Below, piece after piece: positions 15,326-22,499 of a stretch of DNA of 22,499 nucleotides. The notes beneath the pieces were generated by a model, which was not told the origin of the DNA, ran no database searches, and saw only the letters and a program-made list of their open reading frames with translations. Position numbers and translations under genes: made by a program. Within the stretch, counting starts at the first letter, position 1. Each line of letters starts with the position of its first letter. The stretch is from an uncultured Marvinbryantia sp. (GTDB taxonomy: Bacteria; Bacillota; Clostridia; Lachnospirales; Lachnospiraceae): contig CAKRON010000033.1 of assembly GCA_934373455.1 (NCBI GenBank), positions 1-22,499 on the forward strand. The letters run 5' to 3'.

Positions 15326-15837
15326 AAGAGATAGGAATATTGCTGGTAGTTATTGCAGCGACAGCACTAGGTATAACAGCCGGTGACAGTCTCAGAAAGC
15401 GGTACCGGTCATGGGTAGAACTCAAAATACTGATGAATATTTTAAAAGGACAACTTCAGTATGGAGCAGATCCCTTAAATGAAGTGTTCAGAAAGCTGGG
15501 AGAGAGAACAGAGGGATGCTTTTCAAATTTCTTTCGCAGAACAGCAAAAGCTATGGAAGACAGATGCAGCTGTTCACTGGAAGGACTTTTGCAGGAAAAT
15601 GCCCGTATTTATCTGAAAATTTCTGGCTTGTCGAGAAGAGAACAGGAACAGCTGGTCCGGATCTGTGCGATGATCGGTCAGATGAGCCGCGAGTCACAGA
15701 TCAGTGTTCTGGAAGGGTATCTGTTTACGATACAACAGGAAGAGACTGCTGCACTTGAAAAAGTCCGTCAGAAAGAAACCATGTACCGATGTCTTGGACT
15801 CATGGGAGGACTGTTTTTTGCAATACTTTTGTATTGA
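15322..15837 (+). CDS. spoIIIAB: Stage III sporulation protein AB
   Basis: This 171-residue membrane-anchored protein has the same length as the Bacillus protein. It has an N-terminal hydrophobic segment (about 4-20), a helical cytoplasmic domain related to the GspF fold of type II secretion platforms, and a C-terminal hydrophobic stretch (CLGLMGGLFFAILLY). LSRREQEQLVRICAMIGQMSRESQ resembles the family core. The ATG overlaps the spoIIIAA stop by four bases, so translation is coupled. It is a component of the mother-cell feeding channel complex. Confidence 0.93.
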   Translation: MKEIGILLVVIAATALGITAGDSLRKRYRSWVELKILMNILKGQLQYGADPLNEVFRKLGERTEGCFSNFFRRTAKAMEDRCSCSLEGLLQENARIYLKISGLSRREQEQLVRICAMIGQMSRESQISVLEGYLFTIQQEETAALEKVRQKETMYRCLGLMGGLFFAILLY

Positions 15838-15860
15838 AAACGCTGTGGGTGGAGGAACAG

Positions 15861-16055
15861 ATGAGCGTAAATCTGATATTTAAAATTGCTTCGGTAGGAA
15901 TCCTGGTATCGGTTATTTGTCAAGTACTGAAGCATGGCGGAAGGGAGGATCTGGCATCTTTGACCTCGCTGGCCGGCCTGATCCTGGTGCTTCTGTGGAT
16001 TCTGCCCTACGTCAATGAGTTATTTGATACGATAAAAAATTTATTTGCCTTGTAA
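15861..16055 (+). CDS. spoIIIAC: Stage III sporulation protein AC
   Basis: This 64-residue protein has two transmembrane helices (about 7-24 and 33-52) and is one of the smallest members of the SpoIIIA membrane complex. KHGGREDLASLTSLAGLILVLLW is typical of the family, and Bacillus SpoIIIAC is about 68 residues. The frame is open upstream from 15789, but GGAGG at 15851-15855 fixes the ATG at 15861. The gene directly precedes spoIIIAD, as in Bacillus. Confidence 0.95.
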   Translation: MSVNLIFKIASVGILVSVICQVLKHGGREDLASLTSLAGLILVLLWILPYVNELFDTIKNLFAL

Positions 16056-16065
16056 AGGAGTGTCC

Positions 16066-16452
16066 ATGAGTATCTTGAAAATAAGTGTTCTTGGTTTAGC
16101 TTCTGTTATCTGTGGAATGATTGTAAAGGAGCAGAAACCTCAGTTTTCTGTTGCAATCAGCATAGCTGCAGGCATTCTGATTGGATATAATGCAATTTTC
16201 CGTTTGCAGACATTGTCAGGACTTTTTAAAAGTCTGATGGAATATTCAGCCATGAAAGAATCTTATTTTTTAATTTTGATAAAAATAGTTGGGATTTCTT
16301 ATATAGCTGATTTTGCATCCGGGATTTGCAAAGAGTCGGGATACCAGGCAATCGCCGGACAGATTGAAGTGTTTGGAAAGGCAGCTGTATTAACGGTCAG
16401 TGCCCCTGTTATGCTGGCGGTGTTTCAGACTGTTACAGACTTTTTAAAATGA
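16066..16452 (+). CDS. spoIIIAD: Stage III sporulation protein AD
   Basis: This 128-residue membrane protein is related to SpoIIIAC and has about four hydrophobic segments. YIADFASGICKESGYQAIAGQIEVFGKAAVL is the recognisable family core in its second half. AAAGGAG at 16054-16060 fixes the ATG at 16066; an upstream in-frame ATG at 16045 lies inside spoIIIAC and is rejected. The stop overlaps the spoIIIAE start as ATGA. Confidence 0.95.
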   Translation: MSILKISVLGLASVICGMIVKEQKPQFSVAISIAAGILIGYNAIFRLQTLSGLFKSLMEYSAMKESYFLILIKIVGISYIADFASGICKESGYQAIAGQIEVFGKAAVLTVSAPVMLAVFQTVTDFLK

Positions 16453-17573
16453 TGAAAAAATGGATGATAGCAGTATGTCTGATGCTGTATGTTTTATGCG
16501 GTAAAGCAGATGCACAGGAGAATCTGGAGCAATATATGGAAGAATTGGATATTATGTCCATACAGCAAAGCGTGGATGAAATGTTGCCGGAAGAAAAGCT
16601 GGATATCAGAGAATTGCTGGTTCAGTTGTGTAAAGGAGAATTGCAGCCGGCAGGAAAAATGATGCAAAGTATAGCAGAAAATACCCTGTTATCGGAAATA
16701 AAAAAACAGAGGACAAACATTGCACGGATCTTAATTCTGGCAATTGCCGCCTCTGTTTTTTCATCATTTTTTGGTGTATTTACAAACAGTAATGTACAGG
16801 AAATCGCTTTTTATATGATATATCTTCTTCTGTTCGTATTGCTTTTGAAAAGTTTCAGAGAAATGGCAGAACTATCAGGAAAGACAATGGAAGATATTTT
16901 GCAGTTTATGAAATTACTTCTCCCGGTCTATCTGTTGGCAGCATCATTGGCATCCAGGCAAATGACCGCAGTCGGATTCTATGAAATTACGCTGTTTTCG
17001 ATTACGGTGGTACAAAGTCTGATTCAATATATTATCATGCCCGGAATATATGGATATCTCTTGATTGCCATGTTAAATAATGTAACCAGAGAAGCATATC
17101 TTTCACGTATGATGTCATTCCTGAAAAAGGGTATATCCGTGATGATGAAATCACTTTTCGGACTGATTCTCGGCATTCAGACGATACAGAGAATTCTTTT
17201 TCCAACATTAGACACGCTGAAAAATTCCATCTGGATTAAGGCGGGAAGTGCAATACCGGTAATCGGAAATACTTTAAACAGCGTAACAGAAACACTTCTG
17301 GGAACAGCTGCAGTATTGAAAAACGCAGTTGGGGCAGCAGGTATGCTGATCCTGATTTATATTTGTATAAGACCGGTACTGCGGCTGTTAATGGGAATGA
17401 TTTTGTATAAGCTGGTAAGTGCAGTCATACAGCCTGTTGCGGATCGGAGATTTTCAGAATGTGTGGATCACATGGCTGATGGAATCGCTTTACTTCTGAT
17501 GGCAGTATCTATTACAGGAGTCTTGTTTTTTCTTACCATTGCGATTGTAACAACAGCAGGGAGCGGAATATGA
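16449..17573 (+). CDS. spoIIIAE: Stage III sporulation protein AE
   Basis: This 374-residue multi-spanning membrane protein is probably the permease-like core of the SpoIIIA complex. It has an N-terminal signal peptide (residues 1-22, cut near ADA-QE), an extracytoplasmic helical segment, then six or more hydrophobic helices. The stretches AGSAIPVIGNTLNSVTETLLG and MSFLKKGISVMMKSLFGLILGIQTIQ are typical of the family. ATG 16449 overlaps the spoIIIAD stop; the second ATG at 16452 is equally possible. There is no strong ribosome-binding site, which suggests translational coupling. Confidence 0.95.
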   Translation: MMKKWMIAVCLMLYVLCGKADAQENLEQYMEELDIMSIQQSVDEMLPEEKLDIRELLVQLCKGELQPAGKMMQSIAENTLLSEIKKQRTNIARILILAIAASVFSSFFGVFTNSNVQEIAFYMIYLLLFVLLLKSFREMAELSGKTMEDILQFMKLLLPVYLLAASLASRQMTAVGFYEITLFSITVVQSLIQYIIMPGIYGYLLIAMLNNVTREAYLSRMMSFLKKGISVMMKSLFGLILGIQTIQRILFPTLDTLKNSIWIKAGSAIPVIGNTLNSVTETLLGTAAVLKNAVGAAGMLILIYICIRPVLRLLMGMILYKLVSAVIQPVADRRFSECVDHMADGIALLLMAVSITGVLFFLTIAIVTTAGSGI

Positions 17574-18091
17574 ACATCATAGGAGAATGGTTAAAAAAAG
17601 TAGTATTTTCCATGTGTTTTCTGGAATTGATTTATCAGCTGGTGCCGAAAAAACCATGGCAGAATTATTTGAAATTCACGGGTGGGTTGGTTTTTATGCT
17701 GATTTTTCTGGAACCTGTTTTACAGATGTTTTCGATGACGGAGAAATTTGATAATGCTGCCTGGAACTGGCAGATGCAGGAGCGCAGTGCACAATTAAAA
17801 GAAGAACAAAAAGCGTTAGCCGAGCTTCAAAATGAACAGATTCGTTTGGGGACATGTCGTGAACTGGAACATCAGGTGGCACAGCTGATAAAAAATATGG
17901 GTGGAGAACCAGATACGGTACTGGTGACTTTGCAGGCAGAGACAGAGGAAAAGATAGAACGGGTAGAAATTGTTCTGGAAAAGGAAATGGAACAGGAAGA
18001 TCTATGTCGAAAGCAGATTCAGGTATATCTCGGGCTTACAGAGAGTCAGATTGTAATCCGGTCGAAAATGGGAGGGAGAAGCAGCAGATGA
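17570..18091 (+). CDS. spoIIIAF: Stage III sporulation protein AF
   Basis: This 173-residue protein has two N-terminal transmembrane helices (about 9-26 and 35-53). A charged extracytoplasmic domain with helical and ring-building-like beta segments follows (about 60-173). LIYQLVPKKPWQNYLKFTGGLVFMLIFLEPV is characteristic. It is somewhat shorter than the Bacillus protein (about 206). Start and stop overlap both neighbours by four bases. Confidence 0.93.
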   Translation: MNIIGEWLKKVVFSMCFLELIYQLVPKKPWQNYLKFTGGLVFMLIFLEPVLQMFSMTEKFDNAAWNWQMQERSAQLKEEQKALAELQNEQIRLGTCRELEHQVAQLIKNMGGEPDTVLVTLQAETEEKIERVEIVLEKEMEQEDLCRKQIQVYLGLTESQIVIRSKMGGRSSR

Positions 18092-18654
18092 TCTCTGGAA
18101 AATGGAAGCTGGAACAAATAAAAAAAGAACAGTGGATACTTTTACTGTTAGTGGGCATACTGATTCTGACAGCAGTTGTACCGGCAGAAAACAGAAAAGC
18201 AGTATATGATAAAGATTATGAGACGATTACGAAAACAGAAGAAAATGAGAAAGATACAATGCAGGAGGAATGGGGAAATTATGAGGAAAAACTGGAATAC
18301 ATTCTGGGACAGCTGGATGGTGCCGGACAGGTAAAAGTGATGATTACGAAATCTGCCAGTATGGAAACAATGGTAGAAAAAGATCAGCCATACACGATTC
18401 AGATGAATCAGGGGAAGGAAGAGGATGGATCCAAAAGCCAGCAGGAGAATCGGGAAGAGACGACAGTATTTGAAAAAGACAGTCAGGGAAATGAAAAACC
18501 TTATATAACCAAGACTCTGGCGCCTCAGATCGAAGGAGTCCTGGTACTGGCACAGGGCGGCGACAATGCAGTGGTTGCCAGAAATATTACGGAGGCTGTG
18601 ATGGCATTATTTGGAATAGAGGCGCATAAAATCAAAGTAATGAAGATGATATAA
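18088..18654 (+). CDS. spoIIIAG: Stage III sporulation protein AG
   Basis: This 188-residue single-pass protein (transmembrane helix about 16-31) has an extracytoplasmic domain that in Bacillus forms a large ring between mother cell and forespore. LEYILGQLDGAGQVKVMITKS and IEGVLVLAQGGDNAVVARNITEAVMALFGIEAHKIKVMKM are the ring-building-motif halves. A Glu/Gln-rich loop (about 105-140) separates them. The frame extends upstream to 18004, but the ATG at 18088 overlaps the spoIIIAF stop and has GGGAGGGAG before it. Confidence 0.95.
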   Translation: MISGKWKLEQIKKEQWILLLLVGILILTAVVPAENRKAVYDKDYETITKTEENEKDTMQEEWGNYEEKLEYILGQLDGAGQVKVMITKSASMETMVEKDQPYTIQMNQGKEEDGSKSQQENREETTVFEKDSQGNEKPYITKTLAPQIEGVLVLAQGGDNAVVARNITEAVMALFGIEAHKIKVMKMI

Positions 18655-18669
18655 GAAGGAGGATGGTCT

Positions 18670-19245
18670 GTGAAACATGCAGTAAAAAAGAATCAGATGA
18701 TTATTACTGCGCTGGCAATCATGATTGCAGTTGCAGGATATCTGAATTACTCAGGGACACAGCTGGAAGAAGCAGTATCCAGACAGACAACACAGGAAGA
18801 GCAGGTATTAATGGAAAACGGATACGAATTGACAGAAGAAGGAGAAGTGACCGATACGCCGGGTGAGGCTGTATTGACCAGTGTGACAGGATCTGAAATA
18901 TCGGCATCTGCAAAACTAACAAGAGAACAGCTTCGAGCCCAGAATAAAGAGACCTTGATGGAGGTCATTAATAATGACACAATTGCCGAGGAGCAGAAAC
19001 AAAGTGCGATCGACAGCATTACGTCTCTTACTGACATAGCGGAGCGCGAAGCGGCAGCGGAACTCTTGTTAGATGCAAAAGGGTTTGAGGACAGTGTGGT
19101 AAGTATCACAGATAACAGTGCGGATGTTGTCATTAACATGGCAGAAATTTCCGACAGCCAGAGAGCCCAGATTGAAGACATTGTGAAGAGAAAAGCAGAA
19201 ATACCAGGCGAAAATATTATAATTACACCAATCAGTGCAGAATGA
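18670..19245 (+). CDS. spoIIIAH: Stage III sporulation protein AH
   Basis: This 191-residue single-pass protein (transmembrane helix about 10-26) binds SpoIIQ across the intermembrane space, zippering mother cell to forespore. The C-terminal half (about 90-190), with AEREAAAELLLDAKGFEDSVVSITDNSADVVI, is the YscJ/FliF-like domain. An acidic spacer (about 30-75) precedes it. Translation starts at GTG 18670, directed by AAGGAGG at 18657-18663. It is the last gene of the operon and ends at a hairpin. It is slightly shorter than the Bacillus protein (about 218). Confidence 0.95.
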   Translation: MKHAVKKNQMIITALAIMIAVAGYLNYSGTQLEEAVSRQTTQEEQVLMENGYELTEEGEVTDTPGEAVLTSVTGSEISASAKLTREQLRAQNKETLMEVINNDTIAEEQKQSAIDSITSLTDIAEREAAAELLLDAKGFEDSVVSITDNSADVVINMAEISDSQRAQIEDIVKRKAEIPGENIIITPISAE

Positions 19246-19277
19246 GGAAAGAGCCGTTGACAGCGGCTCTTTCCTTT
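19245..19277 (+). terminator. Terminator of the spoIIIA operon
   Basis: A perfect 12-base stem joins AGGAAAGAGCCG (19245-19256) to CGGCTCTTTCCT (19264-19275) around a 7-base loop. It starts on the last base of the spoIIIAH stop codon. Only a short T tail (TTT) follows, so termination may be incomplete. Confidence 0.8.
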
Positions 19278-19343
19278 GGTAAAATTTAGGTTTGTGAATA
19301 TTAGATGTGAGAATGAAAATAGATTACATTGGAGGAGAACAAA

Positions 19344-20933
19344 GTGGCAGATATTACAAGTGAGATAAAGAAAAGAAGAACGTTTGCAATTATATCCCAC
19401 CCGGATGCCGGAAAGACAACATTAACTGAAAAATTTCTGCTTTACGGAGGAGCGATTAATCTGGCCGGTTCCGTAAAGGGAAAAGCAACTGCCCGTCATG
19501 CAGTATCAGACTGGATGGAGATAGAGAAAGAAAGAGGTATTTCTGTCACATCCTCCGTTCTGCAGTTTAATTATGACGGATATTGCATTAATATTTTGGA
19601 TACACCCGGACATCAGGATTTCTCCGAGGATACCTATCGTACATTAATGGCTGCAGATTCAGCCGTGATGGTGATTGATGCATCGAAAGGTGTAGAGGCA
19701 CAGACAAGAAAGCTGTTCAAGGTATGCGTTATGCGCCATATTCCGATTTTTACATTTATCAATAAGATGGATCGTGATGCGAATGATACGTTTGAACTTT
19801 TGGATGAGATTGAAAAAGAACTGGGTATTGCGACCTGTCCGATTAACTGGCCGATTGGTTCCGGTAAGGAATTCAAAGGGGTTTATGAACGAGGCAGCCG
19901 TAAAGTGACCGTATTTAAGGATACTGAAAAGGGAACAAAAGAAGGTCTTGCGGAAGAGATTCCGGTAGATTCACAGGAACTGCGTGAGTTTGTCGGAGAA
20001 GATCACTATGGACAGCTGATGGATGAAATTGAGCTGCTGGACGGCGCAAGTGCAGAATTTGATCAGGACCTGGTGGATAAAGGAGAACTTTCACCGGTAT
20101 TTTTCGGATCTGCTCTTACGAACTTTGGTGTGGAGATTTTCCTGAAGCATTTCCTTCAGATGACGACATCACCGCTTCCGCGTGTGGCAGATATTGGTGT
20201 GATTGATCCGATGAAAGAAGATTTTTCTGCATTTGTATTTAAGATTCAGGCGAATATGAACAAAGCGCACAGAGACCGTATTGCATTTATGCGAATCTGC
20301 TCCGGACGTTTTGATGCAGGAATGGAAGTATATCATGTGCAGGGAGATAAGAAGCAGCGCCTTTCCCAGCCGCAGCAGATGATGGCACAGGAACGTCATG
20401 TAGTAGACGAGGCATATGCCGGAGATATTATCGGTGTATTTGATCCTGGCATTTATTCGATCGGAGATACCATCTGTATGCCTGGAAAGAAGTTCCGTTA
20501 TGAGGGAATTCCTACTTTTGCACCGGAGCATTTTGCAAGGGTACGTCAGGTAGATACCATGAAGAGAAAGCAGTTCGTGAAAGGTATTACCCAGATTGCC
20601 CAGGAAGGTGCGATTCAGATTTTCCAGGAATATAACACAGGATTGGAAGAGATCATTGTCGGCGTAGTTGGTGTACTGCAGTTTGAAGTGCTCAAATATC
20701 GTCTGGAAAATGAATACAATGTAGAAATCCGTCTGGAGAACCTGCCATATGAACATATCCGCTGGATCGAAAACGAAGAATTTGATCTGAACAGTCTGGT
20801 CGGCACATCAGATATGAAGAAAGTAAAAGATATGAGAGGAAATCCATTGCTTATTTGGGTAAACTCATGGAGCATCGGTATGACTCTGGATCGTAATCCG
20901 GGATTAAAACTGGCTGAATTTGGACGTCAGTAG
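19344..20933 (+). CDS. prfC: Peptide chain release factor 3
   Basis: This translational GTPase removes RF1/RF2 from the ribosome after peptide release. It has 529 residues, the length of E. coli RF3. The G motifs are HPDAGKTT (19-26), GISVTS (65-70), DTPGHQDF (86-93) and NKMD (140-143). Domain II and the RF3 C-terminal domain follow, with HFARVRQVDTMKRKQFVKGITQIAQEGAIQIF. The frame is open from TTG 19329, but GGAGG at 19331-19335 fits the GTG at 19344, which gives the RF3-like N-terminus MADITSEIKKRRTFAIISHP. It lies alone between the spoIIIA terminator and the asp23 promoter; TTGGTA (19276-19281) with TATTAG (19299-19304) is a weak promoter candidate. Confidence 0.97.
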   Translation: MADITSEIKKRRTFAIISHPDAGKTTLTEKFLLYGGAINLAGSVKGKATARHAVSDWMEIEKERGISVTSSVLQFNYDGYCINILDTPGHQDFSEDTYRTLMAADSAVMVIDASKGVEAQTRKLFKVCVMRHIPIFTFINKMDRDANDTFELLDEIEKELGIATCPINWPIGSGKEFKGVYERGSRKVTVFKDTEKGTKEGLAEEIPVDSQELREFVGEDHYGQLMDEIELLDGASAEFDQDLVDKGELSPVFFGSALTNFGVEIFLKHFLQMTTSPLPRVADIGVIDPMKEDFSAFVFKIQANMNKAHRDRIAFMRICSGRFDAGMEVYHVQGDKKQRLSQPQQMMAQERHVVDEAYAGDIIGVFDPGIYSIGDTICMPGKKFRYEGIPTFAPEHFARVRQVDTMKRKQFVKGITQIAQEGAIQIFQEYNTGLEEIIVGVVGVLQFEVLKYRLENEYNVEIRLENLPYEHIRWIENEEFDLNSLVGTSDMKKVKDMRGNPLLIWVNSWSIGMTLDRNPGLKLAEFGRQ

Positions 20934-20962
20934 TTTACAAAAAAATGAAAATTTGTTATACT
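20934..20962 (+). promoter_or_regulatory. Sigma-A-type promoter of asp23
   Basis: TTTACA (20934-20939) and TATACT (20957-20962) are 17 bases apart, with an extended -10 TG at 20954-20955. The -35 box begins at the base after the prfC stop. Confidence 0.85.
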
Positions 20963-21009
20963 CAAAGACAGATATGTTAAAAGGAAACGTCGCGAAGGAG
21001 GTCTCCGAT

Positions 21010-21396
21010 ATGGGAAAAGAAGAAGTTCAGAAAAATTATACAGTAACCAGCAGTGATGAGATGGGACAGGTTCAGATATCAAATGAAGTAGTGACTATCA
21101 TTGCAGGATTGGCAGCTACCGAGGTAAAAGGCGTGGCGAGTATGGTAGGCAATATCACCAATGAGCTGGTCAGCAAGCTTGGGATCAAGAATCTTGCCAA
21201 AGGTGTGAAGATTATGATTGAGAATGATGCGGTAAGTGTGGATCTGGCGTTGAATCTGGATTATGGCTACAGCATCCCAAAGACCTGTCAGCAGGTGCAG
21301 GAGAAGGTGAAGAGTGCAATTGAAAGTATGACAGGACTCAAGGTAGAGACTGTAAATGTTAAGATTGCCAATGTAACCATGGAGAATGGTAAATAA
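21010..21396 (+). CDS. Asp23/Gls24-family envelope stress protein
   Basis: This 128-residue protein of the Asp23 (DUF322, YqhY) family is found upstream of nusB in most Firmicutes and is linked to cell-envelope stress or control of fatty-acid synthesis. The family core is GQVQISNEVVTIIAGLAATEVKGVASM (about 18-44), and VNVKIANVTM lies near the C-terminus. No signal peptide or membrane helix is seen. AAGGAGGT at 20995-21002 fixes the ATG at 21010; an upstream in-frame ATG at 20920 lies inside prfC and is rejected. It has its own promoter and is followed by two hairpins. Confidence 0.92.
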   Translation: MGKEEVQKNYTVTSSDEMGQVQISNEVVTIIAGLAATEVKGVASMVGNITNELVSKLGIKNLAKGVKIMIENDAVSVDLALNLDYGYSIPKTCQQVQEKVKSAIESMTGLKVETVNVKIANVTMENGK

Positions 21397-21413
21397 AATG
21401 TATTCTTAAGTGT

Positions 21414-21467
21414 TGCGGTGGAATATCCACCGCAGGTTTTAGAATCCTGCATGCAGGATTCTTTTTC
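21414..21467 (+). terminator. Tandem hairpins between asp23 and nusB
   Basis: Hairpin 1 pairs TGCGGTGGA (21414-21422) with TCCACCGCA (21426-21434) and is followed by GGTTTT. Hairpin 2 is a perfect 22-base palindrome (21441-21462, half-site AGAATCCTGCA) followed by a T-rich tract. The second has terminator form; together they may act as an attenuator before nusB. Confidence 0.75.
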
Positions 21468-21496
21468 TTCATATAGAATTGAAAAAGGAGTGTACG

Positions 21497-21901
21497 ATGA
21501 GCAGAAGAGAAATTCGTGAACATATTTTCAAATTATTATTTTTACTGGAATTTTATAAGGGAGAAGAGCTGAATGAACAGGCAGAGCGCTATCTGGATGA
21601 AGTGGAAGAAGCGGTTCCGACAGAAGCAGAAGCAGCTTATATCCGTGAAAGATTCCATAAGGTTGAAGCGAAGATAGAGGAACTGGATCAGTTACTGACA
21701 AGTGCATCTACAGGATGGAAGCTGAACCGTATGTCAAAAGTGGATCTCGCAATCATGAGACTGGCAGTTTACGAGATGAAGATGGACGAAGATATTCCGG
21801 TGAAAGTAGCAATTAATGAAGCAGTAGAACTGGCAAAGAAATTCGGAGGAGATGATTCACCGGCATTTGTAAATGGAGTATTGGCAAAGCTGGCAGATTA
21901 A
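21497..21901 (+). CDS. nusB: Transcription antitermination factor NusB
   Basis: This 134-residue all-helical RNA-binding protein joins NusE (S10) at boxA to allow antitermination of rRNA operons. Recognisable parts are REIREHIFKLLFLLEFY (about 4-20), LNRMSKVDLAIMRLAVYEM (about 78-96), and the C-terminal INEAVELAKKFGGDDSPAFVNGVLAKL. AAAGGAG at 21484-21490 selects the ATG at 21497 over the upstream ATG at 21479. xseA starts 12 bases after its stop, as in many Firmicutes. Confidence 0.96.
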   Translation: MSRREIREHIFKLLFLLEFYKGEELNEQAERYLDEVEEAVPTEAEAAYIRERFHKVEAKIEELDQLLTSASTGWKLNRMSKVDLAIMRLAVYEMKMDEDIPVKVAINEAVELAKKFGGDDSPAFVNGVLAKLAD

Positions 21902-21913
21902 TCAGACCGTTTT

Positions 21914-22499
21914 ATGGGAAATATATATTCAATCAGACAGGTGAACCGCTATATCAGCAATATGTTTACCCAGGACTTCATGCTGAACCGTATCTATGTC
22001 AAGGGAGAAGTATCCAATTGTAAATATCATACATCCGGGCATATTTATTTTTCATTGAAAGATGATTCCGGAAGCCTGGCCTGTGTGATGTTTGCCGGAA
22101 GCCGTAAGGGATTGCAGTTTCACCTGCAGAACGGGCAGAGTGTCATTGTGCTTGGCAGTATCAGTGTTTATGAGCGGGACGGCAGATATCAGTTATATGC
22201 AAAAGAAATAGTTCTGGATGGTATCGGGCTTCTTTATGAGAAGTTTCAGGCATTAAAGCAGGAATTGGAAGAGATGGGGATGTTTGCCCCGGAATATAAG
22301 CAGCCGATACCGGGGTTCTCCAGACGTGTGGGAATCGTGACCGCACCTACCGGTGCAGCAATCCGGGACATTATGAATATTTCATACAGGCGAAATCCAT
22401 ATGTGCAGCTGATCTTATATCCGGCACTGGTGCAGGGAGAAGGTGCAGCTGACAGCATTGTGAAGGGAATAGAGATTCTGGATCAGAGCAATGTAGATG
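21914..22499 (+). CDS. xseA: Exodeoxyribonuclease VII large subunit, 5' part (runs off window)
   Basis: An open frame from ATG 21914 continues to the right edge (195 complete codons, no stop). Residues 4-103 form the OB-fold tRNA-anti-like domain (NRYISNMFTQDFMLNRIYVKGEVSNC, HIYFSLKDD, ACVMF). RRVGIVTAPTGAAIRDI (137-153) begins the catalytic domain. With XseB the enzyme degrades single-stranded DNA from both ends. No good Shine-Dalgarno sequence precedes the ATG, so translation is probably coupled to nusB. The C-terminal half lies outside the window. Confidence 0.95.
   Translation, partial: MGNIYSIRQVNRYISNMFTQDFMLNRIYVKGEVSNCKYHTSGHIYFSLKDDSGSLACVMFAGSRKGLQFHLQNGQSVIVLGSISVYERDGRYQLYAKEIVLDGIGLLYEKFQALKQELEEMGMFAPEYKQPIPGFSRRVGIVTAPTGAAIRDIMNISYRRNPYVQLILYPALVQGEGAADSIVKGIEILDQSNVD

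Noticed and set aside
18747..19400. 217-codon minus-strand open frame opposite spoIIIAH and the prfC start
   Set aside because: It crosses the spoIIIA terminator hairpin and is antisense to two clear genes.
20169..20756. 195-codon minus-strand open frame inside prfC
   Set aside because: It is antisense to the conserved RF3 domains and has no supporting start or family motif.

Overview
The window looks like a chromosomal segment of an anaerobic, spore-forming Firmicute, most likely a gut Lachnospiraceae. The reasons are a complete spoIIIA sporulation operon, an asp23-nusB-xseA housekeeping block, class II galT, strong AGGAGG ribosome-binding sites, A/G-rich coding strands and moderate-to-low GC. 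The assignment is inferred from gene content; no 16S or other species marker is present. I see no mobile element, tRNA, rRNA or CRISPR array.

Layout, left to right. (1) 1-2932: the tail of a probable cardiolipin synthase, then a galK-galT Leloir pair (galE is not here) closed by a strong terminator. (2) 3029-5636: a TetR-type regulator facing a cytoplasmic GH13 alpha-glucan hydrolase with an unusual C-terminal extension. An elaborate palindromic element fills the gap between the two stop codons. (3) 5695-12828: an accessory metabolic operon made of an NCS2 purine permease, the three subunits of a molybdenum hydroxylase of the xanthine dehydrogenase type (FAD, 2Fe-2S, molybdopterin), YqeC, and a YqeB-MocA fusion. 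YqeB and YqeC are markers of selenium-dependent molybdenum hydroxylases. A carbamate-kinase-like gene with altered substrate loops follows from its own promoter (12848-12876) and ends at a bidirectional terminator shared with a small convergent cupin gene. (4) 14335-19275: the eight-gene spoIIIAA-AH operon, tightly overlapped, which encodes the mother-cell half of the feeding channel between mother cell and forespore. (5) 19344-22499: prfC (release factor 3), asp23, nusB, and the 5' part of xseA, which runs off the window.

The most interesting part is region 3. The permease would import xanthine, urate or a related purine. The hydroxylase would oxidise or reduce it using a cofactor matured by the YqeB, YqeC and MocA functions, and the carbamate-kinase-like enzyme could recover ATP from carbamoyl phosphate released further downstream. 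Most of the other genes usually found in such purine-degradation clusters (selD, ssnA, hyuA/hydA, ygeW, ygeX, ygeY, ygfK) are not in this window, so the pathway here is partial or split. The general system is already known; the fused maturation protein, the altered kinase loops and the promoter-region inverted repeats are the parts that may be under-described.
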